Source: Hygrocybe punicea (lineage: Eukaryota; Basidiomycota; Agaricomycetes; Agaricales; Hygrophoraceae). Taken from it: DNA of 64,000 nucleotides. Below are positions 20,802-33,279 of the stretch, piece by piece (the stretch's first letter is position 1; each line of letters starts with the position of its first letter). A program made the position numbers and the translations under genes. The notes under the pieces are model-generated. The model did not search any database, was not told where the DNA came from, and saw only the letters and a list, made by a program, of their open reading frames with translations. The stretch spans positions 4,436,767 to 4,500,766 of the forward strand of contig OY744469.1 of NCBI GenBank assembly GCA_963556145.1, written 5' to 3'.

Positions 20802-23800
20802 ATGTCCGCTTACGACCATTCAAGGGTACTACACTATATAGGTCTGTGCTCACTCAACTTACTCCCTTTCCATCCTCATCCCCTCCAGGCGGCAATTCTC
20901 TCGACAACGCTTCTCCAGGACGCGTCCATGATTTTGTTAAAGATAATGGCGGCCATACCGTCATCACAAAAGTGAGTCAATATCATGTCTGCTTGTTTTT
21001 CTGAGTGCATGGACGGACGCATATATGCACCATACTCCCCAAAACAAAGTTTTCTGACACATTTTTCAACCAGGTTCTCATCGCTAACAATGGTCCGCCA
21101 TCATCGTGTTATTTCTCTTTCTCACAAGCTCATCCTCATATTCAGGTATTGCTGCTGTGAAAGAAATCAGATCTATCCGACAGTGGAGCTATGAAACTTT
21201 TGGAACGGAACGTGCTGTTGAGTTTACCGTCATGGCTACCCCCGAAGATCTGAAAGTAAACGCCGAGTATATTCGTATGGCCGATCGCTACATTGAAATT
21301 CCGGGAGGTTCCAACAACCACAATTACGCCAATGTAGACCTCATTGTCGATGTAGCGGAACGAGCTGGTGTTCACGCAGTGTGGGCGGGTTGGGGCCACG
21401 CGTCCGAAAATCCCCGCCTTCCTGAAAGCTTGGCTGCCAGCAAGCACAAAATTGTATTTATCGGTCCCCCAGGGAGTGCAATGAGGAGTCTCGGTGATAA
21501 AATTTCTAGCACGATCGTGGCACAGAGCGCTCAAGTTCCCACTATGGCGTGGTCGGGATCCGGAATCATGGACACTGTGCTCTCGGATCGGGGTTATGTC
21601 GTTGTTCCTGATAAGGCGTACCATGCTGCTTGTGTCAAGAGTATCGAAGAAGGATTGGCAAAGGCGGCAGAGATTGGCTGGCCCGTCATGATCAAGGCTA
21701 GCGAGGGAGGGGGAGGGAAAGGGATCCGTAAAGTCGAGCGTGCCGAGGCATTCACAAACGCGTACCGTGCCGTCGCTGGAGAAGTACCGGGTCTGCTCCT
21801 CCTCACGTTTCTGACACACGAATACTCCACTAACATGAATATCAGGATCTCCCATTTTCATCATGAAGCTTGCTGGTCAAGCGCGGCATCTCGAAGTTCA
21901 GGTTCTTGCAGATCAATACGGCAATGCCATCTCATTATTCGGCCGCGATTGCTCTGTCCAGCGGCGCCACCAGAAGATTATCGAGGAAGCACCAGTGACC
22001 ATTGCAAAAGACGACACATTTGAACAAATGGAACGCGCAGCCGTCCGTTTGGCAAAGCTTGTTGGATATGTCAGCGCAGGGACTGTGGAATGTTGGTTAC
22101 TGCGATCTCTTGCCCCTGATCATCTTATCTGATGCGTACCCGTTTTTCAAGATTTGTACATCCACGCCGAAGACGTTTTCTACTTCCTCGAACTGAACCC
22201 GCGTCTACAAGTGGAGCATCCCACAACAGAAATGGTCTCTGGCGTTAACCTCCCCGCTGCGCAGCTGCAGATCGCAATGGGTATACCTCTCAACCGCATC
22301 CGTGACATCCGCCAGTTGTATGGTGTCGGTCCTCATGGCTCGTCCGAAATCGATTTTGAGATGGTCAAACCAGATTCAAGCCAACTCCAGCGCAAGCCCA
22401 GACCCAAAGGGCACGTTGTCGCCGTACGCATCACCGCTGAGAACCCTGATGCTGGGTTTAAGCCATCGTCCGGATCTTTGCAGGAGCTCAACTTCCGCTC
22501 CAGCAACAACGTCTGGGGTTACTTCTCTGTCAGTACCGCCGGAGGGCTGCACGAGTTTGCGGACTCGCAATTTGGGCATATCTTCGCGTACGGCGAAGAT
22601 CGTGGTGAGAGCAGAAAGAATATGATTGTTGCTCTGAAGGAGTTGAGTATCCGCGGGGACTTCAGGACGACGGTCGAGTACCTCATCAAACTACTCGAGC
22701 TAGAGGCGTTCAAGGAGAATACGATCACGACAGGGTGGCTGGACTCTTTGATCAGCAATAGACTCACTGCGGAACGGCCTGATGCGACGCTAGCGGTGAT
22801 TTGCGGGGCAGTTACCAAGGCGCACCTTGCCTCCGAGGTGTGCTGGATGGAGTACAAGCGGATCCTTGACAAGGGTCAGGTCCCTGCACGTGACGTCTTG
22901 AAGACCGTTTTCGGGATCGACTTCATCTACGAGAACGTGCGTTATTCATTCACTGCCGCCCGTTCGTCTTGGACCATGTGGACCCTGTATCTCAATGGCG
23001 GGAGGACTATGGTCGGCGCGCGTCCGTTGGTTGATGAGGGATTGTTGGTCTTGTTAGACGGGAAAAGTCACTCTATTTATTGGCGCGAAGAGGTTGGTGC
23101 ACTGAGGTTGATGGTGGACGCAAAGACCTGCTTGATCGAGCAGGAGAACGACCCGACGCAGCTGAGGAGCCCGAGTCCCGGCAAACTAGTTCGTTTCCTC
23201 GTAGAAAGCGGAGATCATATCAATGCAGGAGAGCAGTATGCTGAAATTGAAGTTAGTCTTGTTTCCACGCATCGTTGGAGTTCTTCCCTGATCACTTTTT
23301 GTGTAGGTCATGAAGATGTACATGCCCCTGGTCGCGTCTGAGGACGGTGTGGTACAGTTGATCAAACAGCCTGGTATCAGTCTGGAACCCGGTGACATCC
23401 TTGGCATCTTGACACTCGACGACCCTAACCGAGTAAAGCATGCCAAACCTTTCGAAGGACTCCTCCCGCCCATGGGCACGCCTGACGTTGTAGGAAACAA
23501 GGCCGATCAACGACTCGTACGGTGCCTCACTGTGCTCAATGATATCATGGATGGCTTCGACAATCAGGCAATCATGTCGACCACGCTCAAAGACCTCATC
23601 CAAGTGCTCCACGAGCCGGACCTGCCCTACTCCGAGCTGACTGCGACCCTGTCGACGCTCTCCGGGCGCCTGCCGACGAAGTTGGAAGACGGCATCCGCG
23701 CAGCACTCGAGGCGGCCAAGGCTAAGGGGGATGGGCAGGAGTTCCCCGCTGTGCGTATCAAGAAAGTAGTTGAGCACTATATGCAGGACAATATCCTTCT

Positions 23801-26800
23801 CCAGGACAGGGCAACGTTCCGGACACAGCTCGGGGCACTGCTCGACGTGCTTGAGAGGTTCATGAATGGACTAAAAGGACATGAGATGACCACTCTTGCA
23901 GGTCTGTTGGAGCGGTACGAGGCGACGGAGAAGTTGTTTGGGGGGAGCATTGAGGGGCGAGTGCTGTCCCTGCGGGAGCAGCATAAAGACGACTTGGACA
24001 AAGTCGTTGCCCTTGTTTTGAGTCATATCAAGGTCCAGAGCAAGTCGAAACTGGTATTGGCGTTGCTCGACTATGTGAAGTCCAGCGGTTTGGCTGTATC
24101 TAATCCGGAGAATAAGTTGTACAAGGTCCTTCAGGGATTGGCAGCACTGGAAGCGAAGTGCGTATCGTCCACTGTTCCAAGTTCTTTTTTGCTGAATGAA
24201 ACTGTTGTCAGGTCGTCGACTTCGGTGTCACTCAAAGCTCGTGAAGTATTGATTATTGGTCAGATGCCTTCGTATGAGGAGCGTCTGGTTCAAATGGAGG
24301 CCATCCTCAGGAACTCGGTCACCAATAATTATTATGGTGAACAAGGCTTGACACCCAGGTAGCATATTTTGAACTTAGAGGTTCTGGTGATCATACTGAT
24401 TTACTAGGTTCAGGACGCCATCTACAGAGATTCTGAAGGAGTTGAGTGATTCACAATTTACGGTTTATGACGTGCTGCCGGCGTTCTTCAACCACCGGGA
24501 TCCTATGATTACACTCGGCATGTGCCTTTACTATTCTCTCCGTCTGTGGATCTAACTCTGTTCACAGCTTCCTTTGAGGTTTATGTTCGCCGTGCATACC
24601 GTGCATACACCCTACTGTCGATTGACTATGAGGAAGGTGATGGTTTGGATGATGGAGAGGTCCCCAGTGTTGTAACATGGCGCTTCAATCTCGGGCAATC
24701 TCATTCTCCGCCAACGACGCCTCGCATGACATTTGGGTAAAGCGAAACCTTACTCATTCTACAACGACGCGTTTCTGATTTACATACTTTTTACAGTGAA
24801 AATCGCAGACAAGCCTCTGTTAGTGATCTTACGTACATGATCAATCGTCATCAATCTCAGCCTGTTCGGACGGGGGCGATTGCATCGTTTCCGAACCTCG
24901 AAGCGTTATCTCGGGGTTTCGATACGGTTACTTCTCTGTTGCCTGCATTCGACGCTGTTGAATTCAGCAAGCGATATGGGACTAACAGCCAGCCGCCGAA
25001 TGTCGTGAACATCGCGCTCAGGATCTTTGAAGAGGCCGACGATATGTCGGACGAAGCCTGGTTTGAGAAAGTTACTGCTTTTGTTGCCGAGCAATCTAGG
25101 ACGTTAGAAGGCCGCGGCGTTCGTCGTGTCTCGGTCCTCATCTGCCGTCGTGGCCAATATCCGGTATACTTCACTCTTCGCGAGTCGGAGGGTGCTTGGG
25201 TGGAAGAACAGTCCATCCGTAACGTGGAGCCCGCACTCGCCTTCCAATTGGAGCTTAGCCGCCTATCGAACTATAATCTCACCCCATGCTTCGTGGAGGC
25301 AAAGCAGATCCACATCTACCACGCTGTCGCGAGAGAGAACCAACTCGATAATCGGTTCTTTGTCCGAGCACTCGTGCGTCCGGGACGTTTACGTGGGTCC
25401 ATGAGCACCGCCGAGTATCTCGTTGCGGAGACTGATCGGCTTGTGACGAGTGTCCTGGATGCGCTCGAAGTTGTCAGTGCTCAATACCGGACAGCCGATT
25501 GTAACCACATCTTTATGAACTTCGTATATAATTTGGAGGTCACATACGAGGACGTCCTTAAAGCGATCTCCGGGTTCATCGAGCGACATGGCAAGAGACT
25601 CTGGCGCCTGCATGTCACTGGTTCAGAAATTCGGATTGCTTTGCAGGATGACGAAGGGAACGTCACGCCCATCCGGTGTACCATTGAAAATGTGTCTGGT
25701 TTCATTGTTCACTACCATGGTTATCAAGAGATCACTACGGACAAGGGTACTACGATTCTGAAGTCAATTGGAGACAAAGGCCCCTTGCATTTACAACCCG
25801 TGCATCAGGCATACCCCACGAAGGAGTCCTTACAACCCAAGCGCTACCAGGCTCATCTGGTCGGTACAACATATGTGTACGACTTCCCTGATCTCTTCTC
25901 GAAGGCGTTGCATCATGTATGGGTCAAAGCAAGAAAGACAGATCCTTCCTTGGTCCTACCCAAGACTTTTTTGGTGTCGAAAGAACTTGTGTTGGACGAA
26001 CATGATCGGCTAGCGGAAGTGGATCGAACGCCTGGTAACAATACGTTTGGTATGGTTGCTTGGATTTTCACGTTGATGACCCCCGAGTTCCCGCGAGGTC
26101 GTCAGGTTGTCGTGATCGCGAACGATATAACCTTCAAGATCGGTTCATTTGGGCCTATCGAGGACCAATTTTTCTATCTCGTCACGCAATATGCTCGCGA
26201 GCAAGGTCTGCCCCGTATCTATCTTTCTGCGAATTCCGGTGCTCGTCTCGGTTTGGCCGAAGAGACACTCAACCTGTTCTCTTGTGCATGGAATGAGCAT
26301 GGTCAGCCTGAAAAGGGGTTCAGCTATCTATACCTCACACATGAGAACCTGCTCAAGTTGGAGGAGAAGGGAATGGGTGCAGTACTCACAACGGAGATCG
26401 AGGTCGATGGCGAACGTCGTCACAAGATCACGTCTATCATCGGTTTGCAGGATGGCCTTGGCGTAGAGTCTCTCAAAGGATCTGGTTTGATCGCTGGTGA
26501 AACATCCCGGGCGTACGATGACATCTTCACCATCACACTAGTCACTGCTCGTTCTGTTGGTATTGGTGCGTACCTGGTCCGCCTGGGTGAGAGGGCAATT
26601 CAGGTCGAAGGCCAGCCCATTATCCTGACAGGTGCACCTGCGCTCAACAAGGTGCTGGGACGAGAAGTATACACGTCTAATTTGCAACTCGGCGGCACTC
26701 AGATCATGTTTAAGAATGGCATTTCTCACCTCACCGCCAGCAGTGATTTGGAAGGTGCGACACATATCCTCGAGTGGATGTCGTATGTGCCTAAATTCAA

Positions 26801-28186
26801 AGGCTCCCCATTACCTGTCCGTGAGACGCCCGATACATGGGACCGTGAAATTGGCTATACCCCTCCAAAAGGCGCTTACGATCCCAGGTGGTTCATTGAG
26901 GGTAAAATGGATGAGAACACTTTGGAATGGTTAGACGGCTTCTTCGACAACGGTTCTTTCCAGGAAACATTGAGCGGCTGGGCTCAGACAGTTGTCATCG
27001 GCCGGGCACGGTTAGGTGGCATCCCCATCGGTGTCATTGCTGTAGAAACTCGAACCATCGAACGTGTCGTTCCCGCCGACCCCGCCAACCCAGCTTCTTT
27101 TGAGCAACGTATCATGGAAGCTGGACAAGTTTGGTATCCGAACTCAGCGTACAAGACCGCCCAGGCAATCTGTGACTTCAATCGCGAGGGTTTGCCTCTT
27201 ATCATTTTTGCGAACTGGCGTGGTTTCTCTGGTGGGCAGCAAGACATGTACGACGAGGTGTTGAAGCAGGGCTCCAAGATTGTTGATGGACTTTCGAGCT
27301 ACAAGCAACCAGTCTTTGTCTACATAATTCCGAATGGCGAGCTTCGCGGAGGCGCGTGGGTCGTGCTCGATCCTTCAATCAATTCAGAGCAGATGGAGAT
27401 GTATGCGGACGTTGATGCTCGCGCTGGGGTCCTCGAGCCGGAGGGTTTGGTTGAGATTAAGATGCGCCGTGACAAAATTTTGAAACTTATGGAGCGTTTG
27501 GATTCGACCTATTCATCCCTGAAGAAAGATATTGATGACGCCGCGAAGACTCTCGAAGAGCGAGCCAAAGCGTCGGAGTTGCTTGTAGCTCGGGAATCAT
27601 TTCTGCAGCCCACATATAAGCAGATCGCCATCTTGTACGCCGACCTTCACGAGTAAGTATTCGTACCTAATACATTCCACTATCCAATAACGTTATGGGG
27701 CTAGCCGTACTGGACGAATGGAGGCGAAAGGTTGCGCTAAAGCTATCGTGTGGAAAGATGCTCGAAGACTTTTTTATTGGACTGTTCGTGCCCGCATTGC
27801 TCGCTCCTCAGCCTTGGCCAAATTTGCTGAAGCAAACCCTGACGCAACATTCGAGTTCCGCTCTGAACTACTCGACTCTCTCGCCTCTATTCACCCAAGA
27901 ACGGAACCTCGTGAGGCTGCCGAAAGGCTCGAACAACTCGACATCACCAAAACTGTGGCGCAAATCAAGGCAGATCACCTGGTGCACAGTCTGTTACAAA
28001 TGGTAAATCAAGATAGGAAAGCGGCGATGGACGGTTTAGCGCGTCTAGTTGACAACCTGACGAAGGAAGAGAGAGCAACCTTGCAGGCTGTTTTGCATAA
28101 TTCGCCAGGTATGTTGGTTCCTGATGTAAAAGTAACGTGTTTATTGAGTGATAATAGGCCCCCCTTCATACACGACCTCTAATTAG
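20802..28186 (+). CDS. ACC1: Acetyl-CoA carboxylase (multidomain)
   Basis: Makes malonyl-CoA from acetyl-CoA, bicarbonate and ATP in the cytosol, the first committed step of fatty-acid synthesis. My 13-exon model is 20802-20841, 20889-20971, 21074-21092, 21146-21790, 21846-22091, 22152-23251, 23307-24157, 24212-24358, 24408-24517, 24568-24736, 24797-27653, 27706-28108, 28158-28186: 6699 nt or 2232 residues, the normal fungal length. Domains in order: biotin carboxylase ([31 protein letters not shown]), biotin carrier with VMKMYMPL at the start of exon 7, central region with RRQASVSDL (matches the Snf1-target serine context of yeast Acc1), carboxyltransferase ([45 protein letters not shown]). 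Exon 3 has 19 nt and the intron at 24518 starts with GC. Bases from 22446 on are repeated after the N gap. Confidence 0.97.
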
Positions 28187-28347
28187 AATTTCGTTATTAG
28201 AACTTAGAGAAAAACCAAAAGCGGACGTAGTGTACTTTTATATTATGAAATCACTAAAGCAATTCAGCCGTGGTGTCACATAGTTGAAGCTTGAAGCTTG
28301 AAGTTCGACTATCATCGTTCTACTGATAGACTTAAATTTGCAAGGAC

Positions 28348-31300
28348 ATGGGCCATTTGATAACGGTGGCAACGTGAGTCCTTCACATAACCTGTTTGCC
28401 TCAGATTGACGTTTGGTTTTAGTTGGTGGGCACTATTCAATTCTTCCCCTGTTAAACGGTGTGATGTATCTCCCTATGAAGTTCGTTGAATCAATGGGCC
28501 TTGGATTTTCAAGTAAGTAATATCATTTTCACTTGTATCCGGCTCAAACATGTTTTTCCACAAGGGAAACCTCGAACGCATCTTAACAAGTATTTCCATT
28601 GCCAAGGAACGTGGCGCGACGTTGAGAGTGGGACCTGAACTAGAAATACCGTAGGTATGAATAATCACAACTCGTCGTCATTTTTGACCATTCTGTGCAG
28701 AGGTTATGGCTGCCTTGATCATTTCCTTGAAGGTACTTCGCGCTGTTTCCTGTTTCGGGGATCGTCAATCTGAATATGGTAACAGGCGACACTGTTCTCC
28801 ACTCTTGGGAAGTCCTGGCGAAGATTCTGGCCTCAGAGGCCGCAATGGATATAGTTTGCGACATCGGGATGTGAGTGCGTTCTGTTGCCGCCACCCGTGT
28901 TACGCCAAATCTAAAAATTGAAAAGGCCTGTAATGCACAAGAATGTGATTTACAACTGCCGTATTATCACTCACAACAGAAAAATTCTGCTTATCCGCCC
29001 GAAAATGTGGTTGGCAAACGATGGAAACTATCGTGAACTTCGGTATTTCACGCCATGGGCGAAGCATCGCCAGATCGAGGACCACTTTTTGCCGAGGATA
29101 ATCCAAGTGGTGACGAAGCAGGTGCCGTTCACGACATTTCCACCTTTTTTTAAAAAGTTCATGTTGTGAGTTTCTAGACGAAGGTGCCTTTTGGCGATGC
29201 AGTTGTGAGCACTGTGGACACCTGCATCGGTGTCGAATTATGTGAAGAGCTGTTCACACCAGCAAGGTTACCTTACCGGTCTGTTGGCCTAGTCCCGCGC
29301 TGACTTGCTTATAGCCCTCATATCCTCATGGGCCTGGATGGAGTGGAGATATTCACAAATTCCAGTGGTAGCCACCATGAGCTTCGAAAACTTGACACCC
29401 GAGTGGAACTCATAAAGGAAGCAACCCAGAAGGTGAGGAAGGGTGTCTCTGGTAGTCATCGTCACGAGATGTCATCCCACACAACTAGCTCGGTGGGGTA
29501 TACCTCTACGCAAATCAACAGGGCTGCGACGGTGACCGCCTCTACTACGACGGGTCCGCCATGATAGCCCTGAATGGACGAATTATTGCGCAGGGATCCC
29601 AATTTTCACTCAATGACGTGGAGGTGGTTAGCGCCACGATTGATATCGAGGATGTGCGTGCACACAGAGCAAAAAGTAGCCGAAGCATGCAAGCTGCAGC
29701 CGCCGAGAGGTATCTTCGAGTCGAGGTTCCGTTTGCCTTATCCGCTGGGAAATTCGAAGAAGTGCAGATGGAAAGGTTGGGAGACAGTACCTTGGCAGTG
29801 AGATATCACACGCCGGAAGAAGAAATTGCGTTGGTGCAATGTTTATTGCGACTTTCAACACATTGTTAATTGGCAACTCATTCCAGTCTGGGTCCGGCGT
29901 GTTGGCTGTGGGACTACCTGAGGCGTTCACGTACACAGGGATACTTCCTTCCCCTCAGCGGTGGTATCGATAGTTGCGCCACAGCAGTCATTGTATTCTC
30001 AATGTGCCGACTCGTGGCTGAAGCAGCCCGACAAAGAGGTATGTGGTCATAATGAGCCTCACTTTTCGACGGGATGTGACAATTACGATTCGGTAGACCA
30101 ACAAGTCATTGCCGATGCCCGGCGAATTGTTGGTGAACCAGAGGATTCTGGTTATGTGCCGGTGGATCCACGCGAATTCACCTCCAGGATATTCCATACA
30201 TGTTACATGGGTACTGAGAACTCCAGTGTGGAGACACGACGACGGGCACGTCAATTGTCGGAGGCAATTGGGAGGTGTGTCGTTGCCGACTTCGTTCCAC
30301 GGTGAGATCTGATTGAAGGATGAATCAGTTATCATATCGATTTAAAAATGGATACCGTTGTCTTCGCCGTCCGCAACCTCTTTTCCTTTGTTACCGGAAA
30401 GACGCCAGAGTTTCACGTCCATGGGGGGTCACCTGCTGAGAATCTAGCGTTGCAAAACATTCAAGTACGTGCACTCTCATTATTCTTTTCCACAAAAGCA
30501 AGCTCAATGTAGTGCGATGATATTGTCCTAGGCAAGACTGCGGATGGTTCTCGCATACATGTTCGCACAACTCCTTCCGTGGGCAAGGGGAAAACCCGGA
30601 GGTCTGCTTGTTCTCGGAAGTGCAAATGTTGACGAAAGGTATGCCTTAATGTATGATTGTTTACTGTTCTCACCCTATGCTACTTGAAAGTCTTCGTGGA
30701 TACTTCACTAAATATGACTGTTCTTCTGGTCAGTGCCCTTTGGTTGCGTTTTCGTCTTATTCTGCGCATGGGAGGCCTTCAGCTTATCGTAGTTTCATAG
30801 CGGACATCAATCCCATTGGCGGCATCAGCAAGACCGACTTGAAAAAATTTATAACATATGCTCGGGATTCTTTTGATTTGCCAATCTTGACCAGGTTCCG
30901 TGATTAACTAAACAGATGGATTAATTTAACTTATAAGACCGTAGCTTTTTGGACGCGGTGCCTACGGCCGAGCTTGAACCAATCACTGCGACCTATGTAC
31001 AAGCAGACGAAGTGAGTGGGACAGTGGTAGCCAATGTCGAATGCACTTACAAAAATCAATGCGCCCTAGGCTGACATGGGGATGACTTACGACGAACTCT
31101 CAGTCTTCGGAAGACTCCGGAAAATTGAAAAATGCGGACCATACAGCACGTTCACGAAACTAGTCCACGAATGGGGCTCGTTTCTATCACCTCTTCAGGT
31201 CACCCCTAATCCACCACGGATTATTTTTTCGTTCGCGTTGAGCTTCATCCACAGATTGCGGAGAAAGTGAAATACTTCTTTTTCGAATACGCCAGGAATC

Positions 31301-31596
31301 GGCACAAGATGACAACATTGACGCCTTCGTATCATGCGGTTTGTCGCTGTCTAGCTTGGAGGTCTGCCTGCTATTAATGACGGCCCGTAGGAGTCTTACA
31401 GCCCGGATGACAACAGTAAGTGAAGTGCCAAATCCGGCTGTCGATATGCTGATGGTGGGTATAAGGATTCGATCTGCGTCCTTTCTTGTATCCTGCACGC
31501 TTCCCGTGGCAATTTAAGAAAATTGATGATGTGGCCGCGGTCCTGCCCAACAGGTCAAAGGTAGATTCAAATGTCCACAAAGACAAAACAGAGTAA
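28348..31596 (+). CDS. QNS1: Glutamine-dependent NAD+ synthetase
   Basis: Catalyses the last step of NAD+ synthesis: amidation of nicotinic acid adenine dinucleotide with glutamine and ATP. About 20 exons; it starts MGHLITVAT (28348-28373) and continues [10 protein letters not shown]. The N-terminal glutaminase (nitrilase fold) shows its Glu in RVGPELEI, Lys in [15 protein letters not shown] and nucleophile Cys in [14 protein letters not shown]. The C-terminal synthetase carries the PP-loop [14 protein letters not shown], then [18 protein letters not shown] and [21 protein letters not shown] 25-nt microexon lies at 31391-31415. The stop at 31594-31596 follows KDKTE. It starts 161 bp after the ACC1 stop and converges on SEC6 with 136 bp between stop codons. 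A second identical copy lies after the gap. Confidence 0.95.
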
Positions 31597-31732
31597 AAAG
31601 CGTGAGAGTCAAGAGGCCAGGTGTACTGATAGATAGATATGATGTGTGAAATACAAATGCAGGATGTCCAGGATGTTGATAGATGCTGGAATTTTGGAGG
31701 CGAGATCGGGATGCTGACGGGAGGAAATGAAT

Positions 31733-33079
31733 CTATGTTCGAAGGAAACGCGAAAATGTTCCTTGTACAGCGATCTTCTTCATGATTGTGGGCTGTTTGG
31801 CTGTAGGGAGTTATAAATTGGGGTGACGCAGAAGGTGAAAGGACTTACGATCTTTAAGGCCTTCATCCTTCACCTTACGCTTGACGCTTTCCATCACGTC
31901 ATTTACGGCTGATCGATCGAGATCACCTCGAGATTTCATGAGACCTTCCACAAAGGCAATGTTCGGGCCATGCACCTTGGCAAAAGACCAGAAAGATAGG
32001 AAAACCATATCTTTGGATGCCTCGAGAAGTGATAACACCATCTCAACGACTTCGAAATAATCTTCCAGCTCCTTGGGCGTTTTCAATGTGCTGAAGAACG
32101 AGAACACTATGCTGACATCTTCCTTTATGCGTTCCGGTGCTGCGGGCATCTTGAGTTTGGGAGAGTTTGCCAATCCGTTGAGGTAGGTAACCAAGAACGT
32201 GTCAAGGAGGTCCTCTATAAGAACCTCAAGGAGGGAAGGATTGAGATAATTCTGATAGTCGGTCATATAGTCCCGCATAGTCTCCACAATCTGCCGCATA
32301 ATACCGTCATACCATCCAGATTGGAAAAGTTGCTTGGTCGCCGGCTTCAAGTCGTTGAAAATGATGTCGATTAACGTCTGCGTGCACTTTTTCGCCACAT
32401 CAAGATAGCCATCAATGGCGTCGTTTAATCGTTCATTAATGGTGACCCTATATTTTTCCGAGACGAGAGGTTCCAGGCGTGCGAGGAGGGCCTCTGAAAA
32501 ATCAGCAGATTTGATCTGGTCGTTTGCAAGAGCAATAGTATACTCCACCAGACCACCTGCAACTTCCTCAGGTTTATCCGCATGTTTTTTGAACTCTGCT
32601 TCCACAAATTTCGTCCATTGGTCTTGAATCCCACGCATGACACGATTGACCTCCGTGACTACTTGGGCAAGGATGGCTCCCTGCCCACTCTCCGTCGCCA
32701 GATCAGCTTGTTGGTTCACCATCTGGAACAGAAGTACTGCACCCTGAGTGCCGTACATGCCATCAGCGTCAAGTTCGGGCGGTTCGGTGCGAGTGGTAAA
32801 TTCCTCGACCTCCGTTTTCATTAGATTGGTGGACCACTCATCAAGTTTCTTGACAATCAACTTCAGGTAATCGTCGATGAGGCGCTGCTCCTTCCCTTCT
32901 AGTAAAGGCGGTTCGAGTAGTTCAGGAGCGACCTCGAGCTCCTTCATGCTTTTCTTGTATTCCTTCAGCCAGGAGTGCAGAGTGAGCAGTACACTGGCTT
33001 CAGGCTCAGCGTTGAGCAGAGTTGTGATTGTCGCATTTAAAGACTTGTGATACTCCCTGATATAGAGGGAGTAAATGTC
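31733..33079 (-). CDS. SEC6: SEC6, 3' part (truncated by the assembly gap)
   Basis: Identical to 42567-43913, including the 48-bp last intron. It ends at the run of N with its N-terminal third missing. This is best read as the contig-end copy of the complete gene at 42567-44960, not as a separate truncated paralogue. Confidence 0.93.
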
Positions 33080-33279
33080 NNNNNNNNNNNNNNNNNNNNN
33101 NNNNNNNNNNNNNNNNNNNNNNNNNNNNNNNNNNNNNNNNNNNNNNNNNNNNNNNNNNNNNNNNNNNNNNNNNNNNNNNNNNNNNNNNNNNNNNNNNNNN
33201 NNNNNNNNNNNNNNNNNNNNNNNNNNNNNNNNNNNNNNNNNNNNNNNNNNNNNNNNNNNNNNNNNNNNNNNNNNNNNNN
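33080..33279. other. Assembly gap (200 N)
   Basis: Exactly 200 unknown bases, a conventional scaffolding filler. It joins two blocks that are copies of one another, so its true size may be negative (an overlap). Confidence 0.99.

Larger units (their letters stand above)
22446..33079. repeat. 10.6-kb duplicated block, copy 1 (contig-end overlap)
   Basis: This block equals 33280-43913 at a constant offset of 10,834 bp. It runs from inside ACC1 exon 6 through QNS1 into SEC6 and stops exactly at the N gap. The only difference I noticed is G at 22454 against A at 33288. See the matching entry and the finding. Confidence 0.95.

Noticed and set aside
23292..23777. Minus-strand frame of 161 codons opposite ACC1
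   Set aside because: Shadow of the highly conserved ACC1 biotin-carrier and central region.
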